Origin: Actinomycetota bacterium
GTDB lineage: Bacteria; Actinomycetota; Actinomycetes; Streptosporangiales; Streptosporangiaceae
Length of the DNA stretch: 5,054 bases
Direction: 5' to 3'
Assembly (NCBI GenBank): GCA_003161205.1
Contig: PMOU01000541.1
Coordinates: 1-5,054 of the forward strand
The notes beneath the pieces are model-generated. The model was not told the origin of the DNA. It saw only the letters and a list, made by a program, of their open reading frames with translations, and searched no databases. Position numbers and translations under genes: made by a program. Positions 1-5,054 of this stretch are shown here, one piece after another. Each line of letters starts with the position of its first letter. Position 1 is the stretch's first letter.

Positions 1-1493
1 TCGTCGGTGTAGGTGAGCGGGGCGAGGGTCTTGCGCAGGTGCCAGGTGAGGTAGGCGGCGAGCATGCAGATCAGCACGTGGGCGCGGACCCGGTCTTCGA
101 GCCAGTGGTGGATGGGCCGCAGGTCCAGGTCATCGGCCTTGATGGAGCGGAAGTCCCGCTCGACGCGGGCGAGGTTCTTGTAGGCCGTGACGGCGCCGGG
201 CGCGTCGAGCTGGCCGGCCGGGAGCGGGGTGCGGATGACGTAGATGCCGTCCAGGGCGGCTTCGGCGTCGATGGCGGCCTGGTCGCGGCGCCAGGACAGG
301 CGGTCGTCTGCGATGTCCAGGATGATGTGCTTGCTGACCTTGTACTTGTTCACGACCCGGCCTGCGCGGACGCCGATCGTGTCCTTGCCCTTGATCCGCC
401 GGGCCGCGGCCTGGGCGGCTACCTGGGCCAGGAGGGTCTCGGTGGCGGCGAGCAGGGCCTCGCGCTTGCGGGCCCGCTCGGCGGCTAGCAGCGGGTTGCG
501 GCAGGCGATCAGCCGCTCGCCGGGGAACTCGGGGCTGGTGATCTCGGCCAGGTCCTGCTGGTCGAACAGGCTGAGCTGGAGCGGGCCGCCGTCGCCGGCG
601 AGCTTGCGGATGGCGGGGGCGCGCAGGCAGGTGATCCATGACAGCCCGGTGGTCTGCTTCAGCGCGGCGATCCGGGCGGAGGTGATCATGCCCCGGTCGC
701 CGACCATGACCAGGTCATCGAGGCCGAACTTGTCCCGGACCACATCGACGGCCTCGGTGAACGCGGTGGGGTCGGCGGTGTTGCCTGTGAAGACCCGGAT
801 CGCGACCGGGCGGCCTTCAGGATCGGTGAGCAGCCCGTACTCGATCTGCGCCCGGCCCTTCTTCCCGTCCCGGGAGTACCCCCGGGCGGCCAGCTCGCAG
901 TGCGTGCCTTCGACCCAGGACGACGACAGGTCGAACATGGCGATCCCGCCGCCGCGCAGGTGCCGGCCGGCCAGGTCCGCCTCGATGCCGTCCTGCTGCC
1001 CGGCCAGCCAGTCCATCGCCGCATAGACCCGGTCCCGGGGCACATCGGCGATGCCCAGGTCCGGGCCGAGGGTCACGTCGTCCCACCAGGCCAGCGTGGC
1101 CAGCTTCGTCTTCGGCGCGACCACCCGGGAGATGATCAGCGCATAGGCCAGGTCCCGCTCGCGGCAGGCCGGGCCGAGCAGCCCCGCCAGGCCCAGCTGG
1201 CCGGCGGCGGCGTGCACGAGCGCCACGTGCCCGTGCAGGCGGGACCGGCCGATACCCAGCCCGGCGCCGGCCTCGATCAGGGTCTTGCCCTTCAGCACGG
1301 CCTCGACCGCGTCGACGGCCGCGTCCGGCAGCGCGGACAGGTTGGCCAGGGTCTCCTTGCCGACCCTGCCGTCGGGCTTGCGGAACGAGCGGCGCAGCAG
1401 CCGGGACTCGTACTGGCGGACCTCCCCGGCCCGCGACACGTGCCGGCTCCGCACCCTGTCTACGTGCATCGCCCCGGTCGGCTGCCGTCCCAT
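1..1493 (-). CDS. IS1634-type DDE transposase, C-terminus off the left edge
   Basis: This reading frame is open from ATG 1493 to the left window edge (497 codons, no stop), so the C-terminus is missing. The family cuts and pastes its insertion sequence with a DDE RNase H-like catalytic core. The acidic triad is visible: D188 in FDLSSSWVEG, D266 in MVGDRGMI and E445 in VERDFRSIK, the last with K452 in E(6)K spacing typical of IS4-like enzymes. The stretch GYSRDGKKGRAQIEYGLL followed by VFTGNTAD (residues 205-241) is characteristic of IS1634 relatives. An insertion of about 150 residues, including an Ala/Arg-rich helical part (335-370), lies between the second D and the E. The start at 1493 is favoured by a GATAAT hexamer ending 7 nt upstream, which would give a leaderless message; ATG 1469 (MHVDRV) is the alternative. 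No internal stop or frameshift is seen, so the visible part is intact. Family assignment comes from motif recognition, not a search. Confidence 0.88.
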   Translation of the reverse strand, partial: MGRQPTGAMHVDRVRSRHVSRAGEVRQYESRLLRRSFRKPDGRVGKETLANLSALPDAAVDAVEAVLKGKTLIEAGAGLGIGRSRLHGHVALVHAAAGQLGLAGLLGPACRERDLAYALIISRVVAPKTKLATLAWWDDVTLGPDLGIADVPRDRVYAAMDWLAGQQDGIEADLAGRHLRGGGIAMFDLSSSWVEGTHCELAARGYSRDGKKGRAQIEYGLLTDPEGRPVAIRVFTGNTADPTAFTEAVDVVRDKFGLDDLVMVGDRGMITSARIAALKQTTGLSWITCLRAPAIRKLAGDGGPLQLSLFDQQDLAEITSPEFPGERLIACRNPLLAAERARKREALLAATETLLAQVAAQAAARRIKGKDTIGVRAGRVVNKYKVSKHIILDIADDRLSWRRDQAAIDAEAALDGIYVIRTPLPAGQLDAPGAVTAYKNLARVERDFRSIKADDLDLRPIHHWLEDRVRAHVLICMLAAYLTWHLRKTLAPLTYTD

Positions 1494-1499
1494 ATGCCT

Positions 1500-1505
1500 A
1501 TTATC
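1500..1505 (-). promoter_or_regulatory. Candidate -10 hexamer for a leaderless transposase transcript
   Basis: The minus strand reads GATAAT, a 5-of-6 match to TATAAT. Its last base (1500) is 7 nt from the A of ATG 1493, the distance expected between a -10 element and a transcription start. The mRNA would begin at or next to the start codon, and there is no convincing Shine-Dalgarno sequence in the 6 nt between. No clear -35 is visible at 16-18 nt spacing. Confidence 0.42.
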
Positions 1506-1524
1506 CCGTTCACGCTGGCGGAAA

Positions 1525-1538
1525 TCCGGCTAACCGGA
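1525..1538. repeat. Short inverted repeat in the insertion-sequence flank
   Basis: TCCGG and CCGGA form a perfect 5-bp stem around a CTAA loop. It is flanked by two direct GAAATCC copies spaced 20 bp apart (1521 and 1541). It lies just upstream of the transposase promoter candidate, so it could be a transposase or regulator site. It is short enough to be coincidental. Confidence 0.25.
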
Positions 1539-1626
1539 AAGAAATCCTGTCTACAAAACCAGGGCAGCCAAGGTCATCTTCCGAGGTAGCAGGCATGATC
1601 AGCAGCTCACACGGCGAAACTTCGGG

Positions 1627-2040
1627 CTAGGGCCAGCGGCAAGCGGGCATGCGGCCTGGCCCGCGACAGCCCTGTTCCGCCCGCGGGAGCGCTGTTCCTG
1701 TGAGGGCGGCGAGTTCAGTCCTGATCGTGATCACGCACAGCACCACGATGGCGGTCACCACGGCCAGGAACGTCAGGAACGACCCGGCCCCCGTCGACGC
1801 CCCGGCCCGGGTCAGAATGCGGAACCAGGCCGAGATAAAGGTCGCCGTGGCCGCGAACGAAGCCGCCATGACCGATAGCCAGGAATCCCGCGAGTACAGC
1901 CACGCCGTAACCAGGAGTCCCAGCACCATGGCCAGGATGAGGCCAACGGCCAGGATACGGAGCTGGTGGGTCGGGGCTCGTTTAACTTGCGAGAGGAAGA
2001 GGTAAAGCCAGTCCCGCCGCGCCCGCCCAGTAAAGCCACG
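1627..2040 (-). CDS. Possible three-segment membrane protein, start uncertain (maybe the 3' part of a broken gene)
   Basis: The frame is open from just after a TGA at 2043-2041 to a TAG at 1629-1627. It contains three hydrophobic segments: one at about 1965-1900 (LRILAVGLILAMVLGLLVTAW), one encoding SWLSVMAASFAATATFISAWF, and one encoding FLTFLAVVTAIVVLCVITI. A short Cys/Pro/Arg tail follows. The only start codon is ATG 1929, inside the first segment; no ATG, GTG or TTG occurs between it and the upstream stop. That, and a hydrophilic DWLYLFLSQVKRAPTHQ lead-in that reads like protein, suggests the real start is in another frame. The complementary strand of this stretch is also open (1649-2005) but encodes only a Thr/Arg-rich sequence, as expected opposite a membrane gene. 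Function is not recognised. It may be a pseudogene next to the insertion sequence. Confidence 0.4.
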   Translation of the reverse strand, partial: RGFTGRARRDWLYLFLSQVKRAPTHQLRILAVGLILAMVLGLLVTAWLYSRDSWLSVMAASFAATATFISAWFRILTRAGASTGAGSFLTFLAVVTAIVVLCVITIRTELAALTGTALPRAEQGCRGPGRMPACRWP

Positions 2041-2341
2041 TCAGATACCGGATCCTCGTGAGCCCCCGGCCTCGCGTAAGATCCCGCTCCCGAATCTCGG
2101 GGTCGTTAGACAAGGTTTGACCTCGCTGCGCTCGTGCGTGGTCTCGGTCCTGATCGCCAGCCCACCGCCAAGAATCATCGTAAAAGGCTGTGGTTATCCG
2201 CGCAGCGGCCTGGCCGAGCGCGACGATCTCAGCGTCGAGCAGGGCGACGCCTGAGCCGGCGTGGAATGTGACTCGGACCCCAGATTCCAACGCTGCCGAC
2301 CGCAGCGAGCAGCCGACCGTGCCGGTGAAAACCCGGCTCAA
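1982..2341 (-). CDS. Hypothetical protein, hydrophilic with a C-terminal hydrophobic stretch, TTG start
   Basis: This 119-codon frame starts at TTG 2341 and ends at TAA 1984-1982. No ATG or GTG start is available and no ribosome binding site is evident, so the start is weak; the frame stays open upstream to a TAG at 2404-2402. Residues 20-55 look like an amphipathic Ala/Val region (GVALLDAEIVALGQAAARI). Residues 56-97 are charged (DQDRDHARAQRGQ, DPEIRERDLTRGRG), and residues 99-118 are hydrophobic (YLTWLYWAGAAGLALPLPLA). Its last 59 bases overlap the open part of the next frame on the same strand, so a single-base indel would join them into one protein of about 215-240 residues with four hydrophobic segments. 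A TTA codon lies near the end. No family is recognised; it could be non-coding. Confidence 0.3.
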   Translation of the reverse strand: MSRVFTGTVGCSLRSAALESGVRVTFHAGSGVALLDAEIVALGQAAARITTAFYDDSWRWAGDQDRDHARAQRGQTLSNDPEIRERDLTRGRGLTRIRYLTWLYWAGAAGLALPLPLAS

Positions 2342-2449
2342 ACGGATGCAGTAGCGGCCTGGCCTGCTCGATTGCTTCTTAGCCCGACCGAAGTAACCCC
2401 GCTATTGAAGATCGTCAGCGACAGCCGACTTAGCTGATGCTTCAGGCGT

Positions 2450-2455
2450 TACAAT
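2450..2455 (+). promoter_or_regulatory. Candidate -10 hexamer upstream of the membrane-protein/PH operon
   Basis: TACAAT matches TATAAT at five of six positions. Its last base is 7 nt before the A of ATG 2462, matching a predicted transcription start at or beside that ATG. The -35 region at 16-18 nt spacing (around 2426-2432) is poor. A TTGAAG at 2405-2410 is too far away to pair with it. Confidence 0.45.
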
Positions 2456-2461
2456 CTGCCT

Positions 2462-2503
2462 ATGTCGGGTGCCTTCCGCGGCCGGCACACCCGGCATGAT
2501 TAG
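2462..2503 (+). CDS. Possible 13-residue leaderless leader peptide
   Basis: ATG 2462 opens a 13-codon frame (MSGAFRGRHTRHD) ending in TAG 2501-2503. The ATG is exactly where transcription from TACAAT 2450-2455 should begin, so it could be translated as a leaderless message. The peptide is basic, with three Arg and two His. It ends 13 nt before ATG 2517 of the downstream membrane protein, so terminating ribosomes could affect initiation there. It is out of frame with the downstream gene and overlaps the alternative GTG 2469 start. No run of identical amino-acid codons suggests a classical attenuator. A frame this short can arise by chance; the promoter position is the only real support. Confidence 0.3.
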   Translation: MSGAFRGRHTRHD

Positions 2504-2516
2504 CCCCGGGGGGACT

Positions 2517-3446
2517 ATGGATGATGGCCCGCGTCAAGGGAAAAGCCAGACAGTCACGCCCTCGTGGCAAGGCGATAGAATGCTGCAGGCTATTTCGGAT
2601 CGCCTGACCCGATCCGCCACAATCGCTTTGCTCCTATCGCCCGCAGGACTCCTTCTCCTTGCGGCCGCCAGGCTGCTGATCATCTCGGACTACAATACGG
2701 CCACTGCATCCGCGATAGTCTCATCGAGCGGCTACCTGAACACATTGCTCGGCACACTTATCCCGCTCATTCCTCTCATCATGCCCTACCTGGCGCTGAT
2801 CCTGCTATTCTTCAATCGCGTTATTCCTGGAATCCTGGCGCTCGTGGCTACTGCATTCATCTCGCCCGTGGCCGCCGCCAGCAGGCCGGCCATCGCGGGC
2901 CTCGCCGTGAAAGACTGGCATCAAATAATCAATAGTCACACTAACGCCGTCATTGGCCTGCTCGCGGTGGTTGTCGCCTTCCTGCTGCTCATAGAACTAG
3001 CCGGCGTGGGCTTCAATGCCTGCATGAGAACAATTGCAACCATCGCCTGCATTGCGCTCATTCCGACTATAGCGCGCCTCTACCCACTGCCTTTCAACAA
3101 TGACTTCTACACGCAGCTCGTACGGCAACCGTGGCTACCCGCGGAGACGTTTACGCTGAGTTCAGGCCAGAAAATGGTCGGTTACAGCCTCTCCGACGAC
3201 GGCACCTGGACCGAAATACTGCTCGATGACACTCGCACAATTCACTTCTACCCCGCGAGTGACGTCGGCGGGCGGCAGATCTGCCAGATCGGGCAAGTGC
3301 AGCCTATGCAGCCGCTTATCACGCTGGCCTCCGGGGGAACCAGGGTGAGCCCGCGCACCCCATCCTGCCAGGCGTCACCGGTAGCACCATCATCTCCGGC
3401 TCCGCCCAGCAAGCCAGTCCTTCCGATAAGAGGCCCGCGGCCATGA
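2517..3446 (+). CDS. Five-segment membrane protein with extracytoplasmic C-terminal domain, unknown function
   Basis: From ATG 2517 this encodes 309 residues; numbering here is from GTG 2469 (325 residues). Hydrophobic segments lie at about 50-72, 92-115, 118-137, 160-182 and 186-205. The Arg/Lys-rich N-terminus (DRLTR) argues for an inside start, which puts the C-terminus outside with five spans. Residues 206-276 look like a small beta-rich domain (FTLSSGQKMVGYSLSDD, GTWTEILLDD, TRTIHFYPASDV) with C272. The tail 290-325 is Pro/Ser-rich, with C300. I recognise no named family, catalytic motif or signal peptide. ATG 2517 is preferred because a G-rich run ends 3 nt before it; GTG 2469 and ATG 2580 (CAAGG 7 nt upstream) are alternatives. 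ATA codons recur (for example in AIV, LIE, TIA, EIL and PIR), unlike the flanking GC-rich genes. A PH-domain gene follows 24 nt later, probably in the same operon. Confidence 0.75.
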   Translation: MDDGPRQGKSQTVTPSWQGDRMLQAISDRLTRSATIALLLSPAGLLLLAAARLLIISDYNTATASAIVSSSGYLNTLLGTLIPLIPLIMPYLALILLFFNRVIPGILALVATAFISPVAAASRPAIAGLAVKDWHQIINSHTNAVIGLLAVVVAFLLLIELAGVGFNACMRTIATIACIALIPTIARLYPLPFNNDFYTQLVRQPWLPAETFTLSSGQKMVGYSLSDDGTWTEILLDDTRTIHFYPASDVGGRQICQIGQVQPMQPLITLASGGTRVSPRTPSCQASPVAPSSPAPPSKPVLPIRGPRP

Positions 3447-3459
3447 CGTTTCCTATCCT

Positions 3460-3463
3460 AGGA
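3460..3463 (+). promoter_or_regulatory. Ribosome binding site fixing the PH-protein start
   Basis: AGGA lies 7 nt before GTG 3471, a good Shine-Dalgarno position. It sits in a TCCTAGGA palindrome (3456-3463) between the two operon genes. It supports the GTG start, since the next in-frame ATG is about 50 codons in. An in-frame GTG at 3480 is a second, more distant option. Confidence 0.55.
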
Positions 3464-3470
3464 CGAACAC

Positions 3471-3989
3471 GTGAGACTTGTGCCAGGCTCTGACGCGCTA
3501 CCAGGCGTTTACAAATACCTCTTGCCGAAAGAGAGAGCAGTCATTACAGTACGTCAGCATCCGAGCGTACTCGCGCCGGGGCTTGCAGCGGCCGTGGGCG
3601 GGCTGCTTGCGGCGATAGCGGCTAGCAGGATGTACGGCGGCACGGGAATACCGGAGGTCGTGGTGTGGACTCTTGCGGTATTCATGATCCTGAAGTTCAT
3701 CTTGAATGTCGCCAGCTGGCCCGGCGAATATATCGTAATAACAAGCGAGCGCTTCCTCCAGATAACCGGTTTTTTCGTCCGCAAGGTCAACGACATGCCG
3801 CTGGCGAACCTGGATGAAATGACTTTTCAGCGTTCTGTTGCAGGCCGCATTCTCGGTTACGGTACCTTCAGGCTCGGCCCGCCAAGCGATGGTCAGCAGG
3901 CTATTGACTACGTTCCCTATCCGGAGCAGATTTATCTGGAGCTTAAAGGCATTCTCAGCAAGAATAAAGAAGAATCTGAAGACCATTAA
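3471..3989 (+). CDS. bPH_2 (DUF304-type) PH domain-containing membrane protein
   Basis: The 172-residue product starts at GTG 3471. Two membrane segments at about 35-52 (APGLAAAVGGLLAAIAA) and 62-80 (EVVVWTLAVFMILKFILN) form a hairpin. A bacterial PH-like domain follows at about 84-160. The family signature is clear: PGEYIVITSERFLQITGFF (84-102), then MPLANLDEMTFQRS with GRILGYGTFRL (109-135), matching the usual Y-x-vT-x-R, G-x-x-x-R, P-L-x-x-l and GR-x-lGyGt pattern. The length fits single-domain members. The tail is charged (KNKEESEDH) and probably cytoplasmic. In this family the PH domain sits at the cytoplasmic membrane face; specific functions are mostly unknown, so none is claimed here. 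ATA codons (AIA, GIP, QIT) match the composition of the preceding gene, supporting co-inheritance and an operon. The bPH_2 call is confident, the role is not. Confidence 0.85.
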   Translation: MRLVPGSDALPGVYKYLLPKERAVITVRQHPSVLAPGLAAAVGGLLAAIAASRMYGGTGIPEVVVWTLAVFMILKFILNVASWPGEYIVITSERFLQITGFFVRKVNDMPLANLDEMTFQRSVAGRILGYGTFRLGPPSDGQQAIDYVPYPEQIYLELKGILSKNKEESEDH

Positions 3990-4020
3990 CGTCAGTCACC
4001 CCTTCGCTCCCTGCAGAGTT

Positions 4021-4070
4021 GAACGTGGGTCAGGGGGCTACGGCGTTCCGAACCTGGGTGCTCACTACGG
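4021..4070. repeat. Imperfect direct repeat downstream of the PH gene
   Basis: GAACGTGGGT followed by CTACGG (4021-4043) recurs as GAACCTGGGT followed by CTACGG (4050-4070), a period near 27-29 bp with an internal length difference. It lies in the gap between convergent genes. It may be a decayed duplication or chance similarity. Confidence 0.2.
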
Positions 4071-4145
4071 GGTCCTCCGGATAGGCGGAGAGCAGTTCAA
4101 TCGCCCGCTCATGCTTGGCCTTGATTTTGATCGGGCGGGTTATCC
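4030..4145 (-). pseudogene. Startless open fragment that reads like a protein C-terminus
   Basis: On the minus strand, in a frame different from the acyl-CoA ligase, the DNA beyond the ligase stop reads RPIKIKAKHERAIELLSAYP and then EDPVVSTQVRNAVAP before TGA 4032-4030. Most codons end in G or C and the composition is a plausible amphipathic helix. The frame has no ATG, GTG or TTG before it enters the ligase gene and meets a stop at 4348-4350. If it is a gene remnant it has lost its beginning. No family is recognised, and the plus strand here is also open, so chance is the main alternative. Confidence 0.2.
4102..4137 (-). terminator. Hairpin just past the acyl-CoA ligase stop, possible terminator
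   Basis: CGCCCGCTCA (4102-4111) pairs with TGATCGGGCG (4128-4137), giving nine of ten pairs around a 16-nt loop. It begins 3 nt after the ligase stop (4142-4140). No clean T-run follows on either strand, so it would be a U-poor terminator if functional. A second small hairpin, CTCCG/CGGAG, lies next to it at 4075-4090. The gene on the opposite strand ends at 3989, so the structure could serve convergent transcripts. Confidence 0.35.
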
Positions 4146-5054
4146 GACCTGGGCGGTCCGGCCGGCCCAGTAGGGCGCGCGGAGCTGGCGTTTGAGGAGC
4201 TTGCCCGAGCCCGTGCGCGGCAGTTCCGCGGCGAAGTCGACCGACTGCGGCACCTTGTAACCGGCAAGGTGCTCGCGGGCGAACGCCGTAATCTCCCCGC
4301 TGGTCAGCGACGATCCGGGTGACCGGACGACCGTCGCGTGCACGGTCTCACCCCACTGGTCCGACGGGATCCCGAACACCGCCACGTCGTACACCTGAGG
4401 ATGCCGCTCCAGCGCTGCCTCGATCTCGGCCGGGTAGATATTCATGCCGCCGGAGATGATCATGTCGGTCTTGCGGTCGCAGATATACAGGTACCCCTCC
4501 TCGTCCCAGTAGGCGACGTCGCCGACCGTATGGAAGTCGCCGCGGCTGTTGGACGCATAGCTGGCGTCGTTCTTGTAGTAGGTATCGCACGCGCCCCTGG
4601 ACCGCACGAAAACCTCACCGGGATGGTCCGGTCCGGTGCCGGTGACCGGGTTGCCGTCGTCGTCGAACAGCCTGATCTCGATGCCGGGAGCCGGCTGGCC
4701 GCACGATCCGGGCTTGCGCAGCTGGTCCTCGGGCATCAGCACGGTATTCACGCCGAGTTCGCTCGACCCGTAGACCTCGAACAGCGACGCGGGCGGGAAG
4801 TCCGCCACGTACTGCTGCTTGAGCGCATAGCTCCACGGGGCCGCGTTGGCCACCATGACCCGCATGGACGAACGGTCGTAGCGGTCCTTGACCGGCCCGG
4901 GCAGCGCGCAGATCATCCGCACCAGCGCGGGCGCGGAGAACGTCGAGCTCGCCTTGTACTTGTCCACCAGCCGCAGCCAGTCCTCGGCGTCGAACCTGCG
5001 CTGCACGATGATCGTCTGGCCGAACAGCAGGCCAGCGCCCATGAACGCGCTGGG
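4140..5054 (-). CDS. AMP-forming acyl-CoA ligase (FadD-like, ANL superfamily), N-terminus off the right edge
   Basis: The frame is open through the right edge; ATG 5042 is internal, not the start, because upstream codons continue as protein and about 200 N-terminal residues expected for the family are absent. Enzymes of this type activate a carboxylate with ATP to an acyl-adenylate and pass it to CoA. Numbered from M at 5042, adenylation motifs appear in order: NAAPWSYALK (66-75), EVYGSSELG (89-97), GEVFVRSRG (142-150), TVGD (172-175, ribose-binding Asp), YICDRKTDMIISGGMNIYP (186-204), the FGIPSDQWGE segment (223-232) leading into the small domain, and PRTGSGKLLKR (275-285) with catalytic Lys281. 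The C-terminus (LRAPYWAGR) is normal for the family, so the gene is complete at this end. The P-loop Thr/Ser-Gly-rich ATP motif lies off the window. Chain-length specificity cannot be read; fatty, steroid-side-chain or aromatic acids are all possible. Confidence 0.92.
   Translation of the reverse strand, partial: PSAFMGAGLLFGQTIIVQRRFDAEDWLRLVDKYKASSTFSAPALVRMICALPGPVKDRYDRSSMRVMVANAAPWSYALKQQYVADFPPASLFEVYGSSELGVNTVLMPEDQLRKPGSCGQPAPGIEIRLFDDDGNPVTGTGPDHPGEVFVRSRGACDTYYKNDASYASNSRGDFHTVGDVAYWDEEGYLYICDRKTDMIISGGMNIYPAEIEAALERHPQVYDVAVFGIPSDQWGETVHATVVRSPGSSLTSGEITAFAREHLAGYKVPQSVDFAAELPRTGSGKLLKRQLRAPYWAGRTAQVG

Larger units (their letters stand above)
1..1570 (-). mobile_element. Partial insertion sequence, IS1634 type; right boundary approximate
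   Basis: The transposase defines an insertion sequence whose promoter-side end lies right of 1493 and whose other end is beyond the window. The terminal inverted repeat therefore cannot be confirmed. The boundary is inferred to fall between about 1500 and 1580. The flank holds a small inverted repeat (TCCGG-CTAA-CCGGA, 1525-1538), two GAAATCC copies (1521-1527 and 1541-1547), and GTAGACAGG (minus strand, 1554-1546) followed outward by TTTTG; any of these could belong to the element end. IS1634-type elements are known for variable, sometimes long, target duplications, so no short duplication should be assumed. Confidence 0.5.

Noticed and set aside
39..1589. Long plus-strand frames at 39-488, 244-1026 and 900-1589
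   Set aside because: They lie opposite the transposase, whose DDE motifs are clear. Their translations are Arg/Gly/Ser/Ala-rich without motifs, as expected of antisense frames in GC-rich DNA.
1649..2005. Plus-strand 118-codon frame
   Set aside because: It is opposite the three-segment membrane frame and encodes a low-complexity Thr/Arg/Ala sequence with no recognisable domain.
3443..3493. ATGA overlap opening a 16-codon frame (MTFPILGRTRETCARL) between the operon genes
   Set aside because: It is out of frame with the PH gene and overlaps its well-placed ribosome binding site and start; an ATGA at a stop codon is easily formed by chance.
3498..3986. Minus-strand 162-codon frame opposite the PH gene
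   Set aside because: The plus strand carries a clear bPH_2 domain; the minus frame has no family features.
3838..4173. Plus-strand 111-codon frame running past the PH gene end
   Set aside because: Its first half is a shifted frame of the PH gene and its end overlaps the ligase C-terminus; no ribosome binding site or domain supports it.
1..5054. CRISPR array, tRNA, rRNA or riboswitch
   Set aside because: No regularly spaced repeats, cloverleaf-like sequence or conserved RNA motif was seen on reading both strands.

Overview
The window looks like a piece of a high-GC Actinomycetota chromosome. The transposase and acyl-CoA ligase genes are very GC-rich with G/C-ending codons, GTG starts occur, and two ATG codons sit 7 nt downstream of a -10-like hexamer, the leaderless arrangement common in that phylum. 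I cannot name a genus.

Layout from left to right. (1) Positions 1-1493, minus strand: a transposase of the IS1634 type (IS4-like DDE fold), open to the left edge so its C-terminus is missing. Only the promoter-side flank of this insertion sequence is visible, ending somewhere near 1500-1580. (2) Positions 1627-2341, minus strand: two weak, overlapping reading frames. The downstream one encodes about three membrane segments but has no usable start before the middle of its first segment; the upstream one encodes a soluble part followed by a hydrophobic stretch. They may be one frameshifted membrane-protein gene beside the insertion sequence. (3) Positions 2450-3989, plus strand: a promoter-like site, a possible 13-codon leaderless leader peptide, a five-segment membrane protein of unknown function, and a small bacterial PH-domain (bPH_2/DUF304) membrane protein with a good ribosome binding site 24 nt after the previous stop. 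These two genes look like an operon and use rarer, more AT-rich codons (several ATA) than the flanking genes. (4) Positions 3990-4139: a short intergenic stretch with a hairpin that could terminate the gene coming from the right, and a startless reading-frame fragment. (5) Positions 4140-5054, minus strand: the C-terminal two thirds or so of an AMP-forming acyl-CoA ligase (FadD-like), with its N-terminus beyond the right edge.

The most interesting part is the central plus-strand pair: an unrecognised polytopic protein with an extracytoplasmic C-terminal domain and a PH-domain partner, possibly led by a tiny leaderless peptide. Whether they form a system is inference from spacing and shared composition only. 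The transposase and the ligase have no visible functional link to it.
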